Source: an uncultured Clostridia bacterium
Lineage (GTDB): Bacteria > Bacillota > Clostridia > Oscillospirales > Ruminococcaceae
Reading direction: 5' to 3'
Length of the DNA: 5,282 nucleotides
Assembly: GCA_947165805.1 (NCBI GenBank)
Contig: CAMVBT010000189.1
Coordinates: 1 to 5,282 of the forward strand
How positions within the stretch are numbered: the stretch's first letter is position 1; each line of letters begins with the position of its first letter. Position numbers and translations under genes: made by a program. A model generated the notes under the pieces. That model was not told where the DNA came from. It worked only from the letters and a program-made list of their open reading frames with translations, and searched no databases. This document shows, piece after piece, positions 1 through 5,282 of the stretch.

Positions 1-126
1 AATACCCCGGAGCTCGCGCTGTCGGTTACGGAACACGCGCTGTCCGCCGCGGGAGCCGTTCGCGGCAGGGACTATATCCTCGGCGCCGCGGCAGTAGTCG
101 GAAACGGGAAAGCAATAGCGATATGA
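1..126 (+). CDS. C-terminal fragment of an unrecognised protein (5' end outside window)
   Basis: Reading frame 1 is open from the window edge for 41 codons and stops at TGA 124-126. The visible tail begins NTPELALSVTEHALSAAG and ends in a hydrophobic, alanine- and valine-rich strand (GAAAVVGNGKAIAI). I do not recognise the family. Codons prefer G or C in third position, as in the neighbouring genes. The stop overlaps the ATG of the radical SAM gene in an ATGA arrangement, which is typical of translationally coupled genes, so the two probably share an operon. The frame of the downstream gene is also open to the window edge but contains no ATG, GTG or TTG before 123, and that protein is family-length from 123. 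This supports frame 1 as the upstream coding frame. With so short a fragment, function cannot be assigned. Confidence 0.6.
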   Translation, partial: NTPELALSVTEHALSAAGAVRGRDYILGAAAVVGNGKAIAI

Positions 127-1052
127 ACGGATTTGCGTATTCTGACGACAACAAGCGCTACCACACGCTTTATTACCACAATAAGCACACATACGGCCGA
201 CGGGTCGTGAAGGCGGTCATCGACGCGGGCTTCACCTGCCCCAATATCGACGGCTCCCGCGGCACGGGCGGCTGTTTTTTCTGTGACGGCGGGAGCGGCT
301 ATTTTACCGCGGAGCCCGCTGTTCCCGTTGCAGAGCAGATAAAAAGGGAAAAAGAGCGCATTTACGCCAAATACCCCGATGCGCTCATAAACGCCTATTT
401 TCAGGCGCATACGAACACCTACGCGGATACAGACACTCTCGGCAGACTGTACAGCGAAGCTATAAATTCCGGCGTTCACGGAATATCCGTAGCTACACGC
501 GCGGACTGTATCGACGACGAAAAAGCCGCGCTTCTTGCGGGACTCGGAGTGCCTGTGACCGTTGAGCTCGGATTGCAGACGATACACGACGGGACTGCGC
601 GGAAAATGAACCGCTGTCACACCTACGCGGAGTTTCTCGCAGGCTTTGAGCTGCTGAAACGGCACGGGCTACGGGTGTGCGTGCATATTATCGACGGGCT
701 GCCCGGTGAGACGCGGGATATGATGCTCGTTACCGCACGCGAGGTCGGCAGACTGCGGCCAGACGGTTTAAAGATACACCTTCTGCACGTCATACGCGGG
801 ACCCGGCTCTGCGAGATGTACGAGCGCGGACTCTATGAGCCGATGAGCAGGGACGATTATATCGAGACTGTCACCGGGCAGCTCCGGCTGATACCTCCGG
901 AGACCGTGATCGAGCGCATTACTGGCGACGGCGACAGGCGCACGCTTGCCGCGCCGCTCTGGAGCATCGACAAGATATCGGTGCTCGGCGGGATAGACAA
1001 ATACATGAACGAGCATAATATCTATCAGGGCGACAGATACGATGAAAAATGA
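123..1052 (+). CDS. TIGR01212-family radical SAM protein (YhcC/YtqA-like)
   Basis: This is a complete 309-residue protein of the YhcC (E. coli) / YtqA (B. subtilis) radical SAM family, a cytoplasmic [4Fe-4S] enzyme group related to the Elp3/MiaB fold whose substrate is not, to my knowledge, firmly established. The opening RYHTLYYHNKHTYG and the motif GFTCPNIDGSRGTGGCFFC are characteristic. The cluster cysteines are C39, C51 and C54, spaced CX11CX2C as in this family rather than the classical CX3CX2C. Other family-like segments are NAYFQAHTNTYA (about 90-101), SVATRADCI, VELGLQT and HIIDGLPGET (about 188-197). The length is normal. The ATG at 123 is chosen because it is the first start in the frame and overlaps the upstream stop; the Shine-Dalgarno is weak (purine-rich GGGAAAG nearby), consistent with coupling. 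In Bacillus, ytqA lies next to the methyltransferase gene ytqB; no ytqB follows here, and the gene ends directly in a terminator. Confidence 0.93.
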   Translation: MNGFAYSDDNKRYHTLYYHNKHTYGRRVVKAVIDAGFTCPNIDGSRGTGGCFFCDGGSGYFTAEPAVPVAEQIKREKERIYAKYPDALINAYFQAHTNTYADTDTLGRLYSEAINSGVHGISVATRADCIDDEKAALLAGLGVPVTVELGLQTIHDGTARKMNRCHTYAEFLAGFELLKRHGLRVCVHIIDGLPGETRDMMLVTAREVGRLRPDGLKIHLLHVIRGTRLCEMYERGLYEPMSRDDYIETVTGQLRLIPPETVIERITGDGDRRTLAAPLWSIDKISVLGGIDKYMNEHNIYQGDRYDEK

Positions 1053-1082
1053 CCTTCCGCAAACCCGCGGAAGGCCATTTTT
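1045..1082. terminator. Bidirectional rho-independent terminator between convergent genes
   Basis: CCTTCCGC (1053-1060) pairs perfectly with GCGGAAGG (1067-1074) around a six-base loop, AAACCC. On the plus strand the stem is followed by ATTTTT (1077-1082). On the minus strand it is followed, after a few bases, by the T tract complementary to AAAAA 1045-1049. It therefore should serve both the radical SAM gene, whose TGA stop (1050-1052) abuts the stem, and the minus-strand anti-sigma-like gene ending at 1105. The 52 bp between the two stop codons holds nothing else I can identify. Confidence 0.88.
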
Positions 1083-1104
1083 GCAATATTTGGAGGGTAA
1101 TTTA

Positions 1105-3237
1105 TCAGTCGTCAACGTTGTCCTCATCGTCATCATTGAATACTATTTCATCGGCATCATCGTCGTCATAATCTTCAACATCCTGCTCCGGCTGCGCTGC
1201 CGGCAAGGTATCGAGAAGCGCAATGAGTCTTGCTGTGAAGCCGTCGGACATTTTGAACGGTGTATATCTGTACCAGCGGAAGTACAGTATATCGTCCTCG
1301 CCGACAACTAACGGATGTGCAAAGCCGTCGGCAAAGATCATGATACCGGATGATTTAAGCAGACCGTACTTTGCCTTGTTCACCAGATATTTTGCCGTGG
1401 AGAATTCGGCTTTTATGAAATCGAGTATCTTTTTCAGAGCGTCCTCGTCCGTTATGATCTTCTTTCCGTCTTTTCCCGCTTCGACGTAATCCGCCATTCT
1501 GAGGGTGTTGAGATACTGCGCTCCCGTATATTCTCCGAGTGTGTCAAATAACGGTATCGTCACGTTGTTCGCCGCGGAGAGAGCGTTCATCGCGTCTTTG
1601 ATATCTGACTTCTTTATATTGAAGCAATACGCCTTGTTCCATGTTCTTACGAAGCACTTCCCTGCGGTGCTCAGATATACCTCGACCCACGCGGAATCCT
1701 TCGTGTAGAAGGATATACGGATCTCGCCGTTGTATTCGTCGGACGAGTCGGTCACTTTATCCGCCGAGTGCGCCGCGAACAGGTTTTCGATATAGTCAGA
1801 TCCTATCTTTGCATTGGTCATTGTTGTGTCATAGATATGATCGACCCCTACCCATGCCTGCGCAATGTTGGCCGAGTTTATATTCAGCGCGTCGGCTATG
1901 TCGCCGACTGTCTTTACCGTATCGGGGATACAGAACGAATCGAGCTTGGCGAACAAAGAATTTATGCGTTCGATATCGGCCTTGAAGATATTGTTCCCGA
2001 GAGTATAAAAGATCGTTTTTCCCGTTTCGTCGTCCTTTTTCAGCCTGAAGATATCGAACTTTATAAAACCGTTTGAATAAACTGTCAGTTTGAAGTTCTG
2101 CGAGTCGTCAACTAACATAGTTTCTCCGTCGTCACTGTCGTCGAGCACTGTAGCATCCCATTCGTCCGTATTGTAAAACCTGCTGTAATTCTCCCACGCG
2201 GAAATATTGAAATATCCTCTCGTCACATCATAAACGGGGACCTTATCGGGGCTTATCCACAGCTCGAGGCAAGCGACGCCGTCAAGCGAAAATCCCTCAC
2301 TCGAAGCCTCCGCGTCACCGAGGGTGTGAACAAAATCCTGAATGAAACCGTACTCGTTCTGATAGAAATTCAGATTCTGAGATATATTGACGTTTACGAT
2401 CCCGAGCGGCGAATAACGGCCGGAATTTGCCCATTCGTTCCCGAATGAGAAGCCCTCATCGATCTGTTTTACCACGTCACCGAGCTTATCTCCGTCATTC
2501 ACCGGTATCTTTACTTCCTCATCGACCTGATAGTCGCCGCTGTCCGGCTCTATTACTACAGCATCATCGTCGTCATCGGCTATATCTTCATCAACGTCAT
2601 TGTCAACACTGATGTCATCGTCATCATCATCTTCAATACTCTCATTGTCGTCGTCCACGGCATCTTCCACGACCGCGGCGTCATCGCCGTCTTCGGTCTC
2701 TTCTTTTTCGTCCTCCGGGCTAACGACAGTGCCGTCATCATCAACGATTAGAGCGGAGCTCGGTTCCGGAGTGGTGTCGGTTGTGGTCTCACTCGTCGAG
2801 GTTACAGGATCGGTCGACGTATCTGTCACTATGCTCGCATCATCGTCAACATCGGGAGTTGTGTCCGACGAGCCGGGTGTCGTGTCCTTCGATGTTTCGC
2901 TGCTCACGGGAGCGGTCGTACCGGGTGTGGGCACGGTGATAACCGGCTCCGCAGTGTCCGCGGTGACAGAAGTATCGGCGGGCGGCTGTACGTCTATTCT
3001 GCTGTTCATGAGCGCGGGTATCAGTATCGCGCTGCCTATGCCTATGACAGCGCAGGCTGCCGCGGCTATAACGCCGGGCCGCAGCCACAGCGGACGCGAT
3101 GTCCCGCGGATCAGCTCTCTCATTCTCTTCTCAAATTCCGGCGAGAACTTATAACCGGTATCGTAAGCGCCGCGGAGCTCCTCCGAATAAAGCGGAGTCA
3201 ATGCTTCCGACAAAGCCTTTTTACGTATATTTTCCAT
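1105..3237 (-). CDS. Single-pass membrane protein, probable anti-sigma factor/sensor of the adjacent ECF sigma
   Basis: A 710-residue protein with no family name I can give. Visible architecture: a cytoplasmic N-terminus (1-53) containing FSPEFEKRMRELIRG, a style common in Clostridial anti-sigma partners. One membrane helix follows (about 54-77, VIAAAACAVIGIGSAILIPAL), with Arg before it, predicting N-inside topology. Then a Ser/Thr/Pro spacer (about 82-160), an Asp/Glu-rich stretch (about 165-242, with runs of five or six Asp), and an extracytoplasmic region (about 250-680) that seems to hold three divergent repeats. The tail is again acidic (685-710). There is no zinc-type HX3CX2C anti-sigma motif and no enzymatic signature. 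It starts 21 bp after the sigma stop, with AAGAGG seven bases before the ATG, so the two genes form an operon. The anti-sigma role is inferred from order, topology and the N-terminal motif; a sigma-dependent surface sensor is the alternative. Confidence 0.8.
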   Translation of the reverse strand: MENIRKKALSEALTPLYSEELRGAYDTGYKFSPEFEKRMRELIRGTSRPLWLRPGVIAAAACAVIGIGSAILIPALMNSRIDVQPPADTSVTADTAEPVITVPTPGTTAPVSSETSKDTTPGSSDTTPDVDDDASIVTDTSTDPVTSTSETTTDTTPEPSSALIVDDDGTVVSPEDEKEETEDGDDAAVVEDAVDDDNESIEDDDDDDISVDNDVDEDIADDDDDAVVIEPDSGDYQVDEEVKIPVNDGDKLGDVVKQIDEGFSFGNEWANSGRYSPLGIVNVNISQNLNFYQNEYGFIQDFVHTLGDAEASSEGFSLDGVACLELWISPDKVPVYDVTRGYFNISAWENYSRFYNTDEWDATVLDDSDDGETMLVDDSQNFKLTVYSNGFIKFDIFRLKKDDETGKTIFYTLGNNIFKADIERINSLFAKLDSFCIPDTVKTVGDIADALNINSANIAQAWVGVDHIYDTTMTNAKIGSDYIENLFAAHSADKVTDSSDEYNGEIRISFYTKDSAWVEVYLSTAGKCFVRTWNKAYCFNIKKSDIKDAMNALSAANNVTIPLFDTLGEYTGAQYLNTLRMADYVEAGKDGKKIITDEDALKKILDFIKAEFSTAKYLVNKAKYGLLKSSGIMIFADGFAHPLVVGEDDILYFRWYRYTPFKMSDGFTARLIALLDTLPAAQPEQDVEDYDDDDADEIVFNDDDEDNVDD
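2554..2745 (-). repeat. Degenerate GAY-codon (Asp-rich) low-complexity tract inside the anti-sigma-like gene
   Basis: This segment encodes about residues 165-228, dominated by Asp with Glu, Val, Ile and Asn. The DNA is a degenerate trinucleotide array (GAT/GAC on the coding strand, seen as ATC/GTC on plus). GAT and GAC are mixed, so it is not a pure microsatellite, which suggests selection for acidic protein composition rather than recent slippage. A shorter similar tract encodes the C-terminal tail at about 1108-1180. The runs are natural points for length variation between strains. Confidence 0.75.
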
Positions 3238-3258
3238 ATTCAGCCTCTTTTCCTGTGA

Positions 3259-3810
3259 TCAGACCGTTATCCCCTGCTCCTCGAGTATCTCGCGGAGCTT
3301 AGCACGGGCACGTTCGAGACGTTTTCTTACTCCGCCGTCGGTATCGCCCGTTATTTCGGCTATCTCCTTCGTAGATATCCCCGTGACGCAGCGCATATAA
3401 AGCACCTGCGCATACTGCTCGGGAAGCGAGCGTATCGCATCGACTATACGTTCGTAACCGATGTCCGACAGCGCTTCATCGGACACATCCGTACTGACGT
3501 CCTCTATATCCGTTTCATCGTCAAGCGGTATCTCGTTACGGCTGCCGTTCTTTCTCATAAGATCATACGCGCAGTTCTTCGCGACTACACAATAGAAAGC
3601 CGCGCGTTCCTGCGGTGAACGTTCCCGGAGCTTGCCGAAGTTCCGCGCTATGGCAAAGAACGCATTGCTCACGGCCTCCTCAGCGTCGTGATAGTTTCTC
3701 GTGATGTTATACGCTATCGCGAGCATCTTTCCGCGATACCTGTTGTATGCGTCCTCGAACCGCGCTTTATCCTCGGGCTCGTCCAGCATGGCCATATAAA
3801 CTGATAACAT
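3259..3810 (-). CDS. ECF-type RNA polymerase sigma factor (sigma-70 family)
   Basis: A 183-residue sigma factor that would direct RNA polymerase to a dedicated regulon. Numbered from the ATG at 3810: sigma region 2 spans about 15-90 (YRGKMLAIAYNITRNYHDAEEAVSNAFFAIARN, including the DAEEAV segment usual in region 2). A short acidic linker follows (about 96-113). Region 4 spans about 119-178 (IRSLPEQYAQVLYMRCVTGISTKEIAEITG, then VRKRLERARAKLREIL), with the recognition helix-turn-helix near 146-170. A GTG at 3828 would add six residues, but that GTG lies within the GTGAGGTG purine stretch that serves as Shine-Dalgarno ten bases before the ATG. MLSVYMAMLDEPEDK also matches how related Clostridial ECF factors begin, so the ATG is preferred. 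It is followed after 21 bp by its presumed membrane-bound anti-sigma partner. Confidence 0.9.
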   Translation of the reverse strand: MLSVYMAMLDEPEDKARFEDAYNRYRGKMLAIAYNITRNYHDAEEAVSNAFFAIARNFGKLRERSPQERAAFYCVVAKNCAYDLMRKNGSRNEIPLDDETDIEDVSTDVSDEALSDIGYERIVDAIRSLPEQYAQVLYMRCVTGISTKEIAEITGDTDGGVRKRLERARAKLREILEEQGITV

Positions 3811-3820
3811 AATTATGCCG

Positions 3821-3826
3821 CACCTC
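3821..3826 (-). promoter_or_regulatory. Ribosome binding site deciding the sigma factor start
   Basis: GAGGTG on the minus strand lies ten bases upstream of the ATG at 3810. It overlaps the alternative GTG start at 3828-3826, making that start unlikely because it has no comparable Shine-Dalgarno of its own. Confidence 0.6.
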
Positions 3827-3886
3827 ACTCAGTTGATATTCTATCTCCGGGGCTCAAATCTGCCCCTCTGTTATATATAACGGATA

Positions 3887-3913
3887 TGACGGGCGTTTTG
3901 TGACGCTTTTTCC
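3887..3913 (-). promoter_or_regulatory. Candidate ECF-type promoter for the sigma/anti-sigma operon
   Basis: On the minus strand, GGAAAA (3913-3908) is followed after 16 bases by CGTCA (3891-3887). This resembles the general ECF layout of a GGAAC/GAAAC-like -35 and a CGTC-like -10, which would allow autoregulation. A TATATA stretch just downstream (about 3871-3880) could instead be a housekeeping -10, but I see no TTGACA-like -35 at the correct distance. Both are pattern matches only. Confidence 0.25.
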
Positions 3914-3927
3914 GAAAAAATTTTGCA

Positions 3928-3948
3928 ATTTGTCATATTGAACAAAAC
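3928..3948 (-). repeat. Direct repeat copy 1 upstream of sigma operon
   Basis: The minus strand reads GTTTTGT-N3-ATATGACAAAT. It matches copy 2 (3960-3980) at 18 of 21 positions; the three mismatches are the central N3. The copies start 32 bp apart, about three helical turns, so a bound protein would face the same side of the DNA. It is likely an operator or activator site for the sigma operon; the binding protein is unknown. Confidence 0.6.
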
Positions 3949-3959
3949 CATATCCGTAC

Positions 3960-3980
3960 ATTTGTCATATATTACAAAAC
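3960..3980 (-). repeat. Direct repeat copy 2 upstream of sigma operon (overlaps rsgA terminator)
   Basis: The minus strand reads GTTTTGT-N3-ATATGACAAAT, as in copy 1. Its GTTTTG also forms the stem end and T tract of the rsgA terminator, so the same bases appear to serve two purposes. Part of the resemblance could therefore be accidental, but the ATATGACAAAT half lies outside the terminator and is identical in both copies. Confidence 0.6.
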
Positions 3981-4011
3981 AGGCATACGATCTGTCCGAC
4001 TGTATGCCTGT
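3976..4011 (-). terminator. Rho-independent terminator after rsgA
   Basis: On the minus strand, ACAGGCATAC (4011-4002) pairs over ten bases with GTATGCCTGT (3988-3979) around a 13-base loop. It is followed by a modest T tract, TTTTGTAAT. It begins seven bases after the rsgA stop (4018-4020) and should separate the rsgA operon from the sigma operon. The short T run and long loop suggest termination may be incomplete, leaving some read-through into sigma. No T tract is present for the plus strand. Confidence 0.8.
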
Positions 4012-4017
4012 GATTAT

Positions 4018-4890
4018 TCAATATTTCTTTTCGAGCTCCGCAGTCTCGGCGTATATCCGCGCGTAGCTTTCATACCGCGAACGAGCTATGAGACCTGCGT
4101 TCACGGCTTCGGTCACCGCACAGCCGCTCTCTTTTAGATGAGCGCAGTCCGCGAAACGGCATCTGCCGATATAGGGCGAAAATTCCGGGAAACACCCCGC
4201 GAGTTCCTCCTTCGGTATGCGCCCGTAACGCTCGATATCCACCGTGGAGAAGCCCGGTGTATCGGCGATATATCCGCCGGCCAGCGGGTACATTCTCACC
4301 TCACGGGTCGTGTGTCTGCCGCGTCCGAGTTTTTTGCTGATCTCACCCGTTTCGGTGTTCAGCTCCGGGAAAATGCGGTTTATCAGGCTCGACTTGCCGA
4401 CTCCCGAGTTCCCTATCATCGCGGCTGTCTTGCCCTCGGCATAGGCGCGTATGTCATCGGCTCCGCGTTCCGGGTCTGTGAAGAAGCACCGATAACCCGC
4501 CTTTTCGTATATCTCCGCAAGTCCTGTGACCTCGCGCATATCCGTTTTTGTGAATATCAGCGCGGTCTCTATATCCTTGCTCTCGAAAATGGAAATCAGC
4601 TTGTCGATGATATAAGCGTTCGGTGCGGGTTCGCAGGACGACACGACAAGCAGTACCATATCGAGGTTGGCCAGCGGAGGCCTTATCAGCAGATTCTTCC
4701 TCTCCGCGATCTTTTCTATCTGCGGCTCGGAGTTCTCGTCAGCCGAGACCGTCACATTGTCACCCGCCGCGGGAGATACCGACTTGTTCCGGAATATCCC
4801 TCTCGCGCGGCAGGCAAGCACGCCCTCGGCGGTCTCGGTATAATAGATGCCGCCGACAGCGCGTATTATCTTTCCTTCAAGTGTTTTCAT
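4018..4890 (-). CDS. rsgA: Ribosome small subunit-dependent GTPase A (RsgA/YloQ/CpgA)
   Basis: A complete 290-residue circularly permuted GTPase that acts in late 30S ribosomal subunit maturation. An N-terminal OB-fold region (about 1-70, GKIIRAVGGIYYTETAEGVLACRARG) precedes the GTPase domain. Its motifs come in permuted order: G4 TKTD (114-117), G1 GNSGVGKS (160-167), the G2 region GRHTTREV (191-198) and G3 DTPG (210-213). The C-terminal zinc-binding part has C244, C249, H251 and C257, the CX4CXHX5C pattern of the family. All key residues are present and the length is normal. The ATG shares one base with the upstream stop (TGATG), and the nearest GAAGG is only three bases away, so translation is probably coupled to the upstream gene. 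In Bacillus the order is prpC-prkC-cpgA-rpe; here a terminator and a sigma factor operon follow instead of rpe. Confidence 0.97.
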   Translation of the reverse strand: MKTLEGKIIRAVGGIYYTETAEGVLACRARGIFRNKSVSPAAGDNVTVSADENSEPQIEKIAERKNLLIRPPLANLDMVLLVVSSCEPAPNAYIIDKLISIFESKDIETALIFTKTDMREVTGLAEIYEKAGYRCFFTDPERGADDIRAYAEGKTAAMIGNSGVGKSSLINRIFPELNTETGEISKKLGRGRHTTREVRMYPLAGGYIADTPGFSTVDIERYGRIPKEELAGCFPEFSPYIGRCRFADCAHLKESGCAVTEAVNAGLIARSRYESYARIYAETAELEKKY

Positions 4891-5282
4891 CAGCCTTCGG
4901 CGATTATCTGCTCGTCACCGGCTCCGGGGAGCGGTTCGTTTTCGACGTGCTGTTCTTCCTCTTCGTTTCCGCTGTTTTCTTCGCTGCTGTCCTCGCCGTT
5001 CTCACTGTTGTTCTCGTCGGAACTGTCAGTGGGAGAAGCGCTCAGAAGCTGCTTGAATACCTTCGGATTGAATGTGTCGCCGTAGTCTTTTGCCGGAGGA
5101 TCTGTCGTGAAATCGACCTTGCAGTTGAACAGAAGCCCCTCGGCGCCCGTATCTGTCGAACGCACTCTTATCGCGTATTCATGCACGCCGCTGTTGGTAA
5201 ACGTCCATACGAACGTATCGAGCAGGCTCAGGTTCTTTGTCTCGGTCTTGTCTGTCTGGAGCGTTCCGTCGATGTAGTATTT
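4890..5282 (-). CDS. C-terminal part of a probable extracytoplasmic protein, likely PrkC-type Ser/Thr kinase tail (5' end outside window)
   Basis: The frame is open from the window edge for 130 codons and stops at 4890-4892. An apparent internal GTG at 5186 is not the start, because coding continues upstream without a stop. The first 60 or so residues (KYYIDGTLQT, then WTFTNSGVHEYAIRVRSTD and NCKVDFTT) alternate in a beta-sandwich pattern with a central Trp, like an Ig- or PKD-type domain. The last 50 are low-complexity Ser/Glu/Asn/Asp. In Firmicutes the gene directly before rsgA is commonly prkC, whose outside part carries PASTA domains and often an Ig-like C-terminal domain, so a PrkC tail is the best inference. 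No kinase or PASTA sequence is visible in the window, and another surface protein remains possible. The stop overlaps the rsgA start in TGATG. Confidence 0.6.
   Translation of the reverse strand, partial: KYYIDGTLQTDKTETKNLSLLDTFVWTFTNSGVHEYAIRVRSTDTGAEGLLFNCKVDFTTDPPAKDYGDTFNPKVFKQLLSASPTDSSDENNSENGEDSSEENSGNEEEEQHVENEPLPGAGDEQIIAEG

Larger units (their letters stand above)
3880..3957. repeat. Nine-base inverted repeat flanking the putative sigma promoter region
   Basis: ACGGATATG at 3880-3888 and its exact reverse complement CATATCCGT at 3949-3957 bracket the candidate promoter. The left arm runs into ATATGAC, the core shared with the two direct repeats. The right arm lies between the two direct repeats. 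It could be the half-sites of a looping regulator; with nine bases and a 60-base gap, chance is not excluded. Confidence 0.4.
3811..4017. other. Intergenic regulatory region between rsgA and the sigma operon
   Basis: This gap of about 200 bp is visibly more AT-rich than the genes on either side. From right to left it contains the rsgA terminator, the two direct repeats, an A/T-rich stretch around 3911-3930, the candidate promoter, a TATATA palindrome (about 3871-3880) and the sigma factor's leader with its Shine-Dalgarno. I see no tRNA, riboswitch or small ORF in it. Confidence 0.7.

Noticed and set aside
72..665. 197-codon open frame on the minus strand opposite the radical SAM gene
   Set aside because: It opposes a well-conserved radical SAM coding sequence, and its product shows no family features.
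2554..2745. Imperfect trinucleotide tract considered as a CRISPR-like or tandem repeat array
   Set aside because: It is in frame, encodes an acidic linker, and has no spacer/repeat periodicity.
2600..3154. 184-codon Ser-rich open frame on the plus strand
   Set aside because: Its serine and valine runs are simply the complement of the Asp- and Thr-rich linker codons of the minus-strand gene.
3259..3828. GTG at 3828 as the sigma factor start
   Set aside because: The GTG is part of the purine-rich Shine-Dalgarno for the ATG at 3810, and the six added residues do not match the usual start of related sigma factors.
3893..3911. Small hairpin GCGT-loop-ACGC followed by TTTTT on the plus strand
   Set aside because: A four-base stem is too weak for a terminator, and no plus-strand gene ends there.
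4138..5085. 315-codon open frame on the plus strand, antisense to rsgA and the upstream gene
   Set aside because: It lies opposite a complete RsgA with all GTPase motifs; its translation has no recognisable domain and ends in low-complexity Ser/Phe/Leu complementary to the acidic tail. It is a GC-driven shadow.

Overview
The window looks like a chromosomal segment from a moderately GC-rich Clostridia-type Firmicute, probably a gut Oscillospiraceae-like lineage. Three things suggest this: a YhcC/YtqA-type radical SAM protein, an rsgA that follows the tail of what is probably a PrkC-type kinase gene, and an ECF sigma / membrane anti-sigma pair in the style of gut Clostridia. The taxonomy is inferred from gene content and protein style only; nothing here fixes the species.

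Layout. Positions 1-126 (+) hold the last 41 codons of an unrecognised gene. It overlaps by ATGA with a complete radical SAM gene (123-1052, +). That gene converges on a large minus-strand gene, and a hairpin flanked by A and T tracts (1045-1082) sits between them as a bidirectional terminator. On the minus strand, read from high to low coordinates: the C-terminus of an exported or extracytoplasmic protein enters from the right edge (5282-4890; probably the Ig-like end of a PrkC-type Ser/Thr kinase). It overlaps by TGATG with rsgA (4890-4018), which ends in a rho-independent hairpin (3976-4011). A regulatory intergenic region of about 200 bp follows, with twin direct repeats 32 bp apart and an inverted repeat. 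Then comes a two-gene operon: an ECF-type sigma factor (3810-3259) and, 21 bp later, a 710-residue single-pass membrane protein (3237-1105) that is the likely anti-sigma factor or sensor.

How they work together. The kinase tail and rsgA form a conserved Firmicute pairing that links cell-wall/growth sensing by PASTA kinases to 30S ribosome maturation. The sigma factor and its membrane partner form a separate signalling unit. The partner has a short cytoplasmic N-terminus (presumably sigma-binding), one membrane helix, a spacer of about 165 residues rich first in Ser/Thr/Pro and then in Asp/Glu, and a large outside domain that appears to contain three divergent copies of one fold. The ligand and the regulon are not visible in the window.

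The most interesting items are the triplicated ectodomain with its very acidic spacer and tail, and the unexplained repeat cluster upstream of the sigma operon. No mobile element, CRISPR array, tRNA or rRNA was seen.
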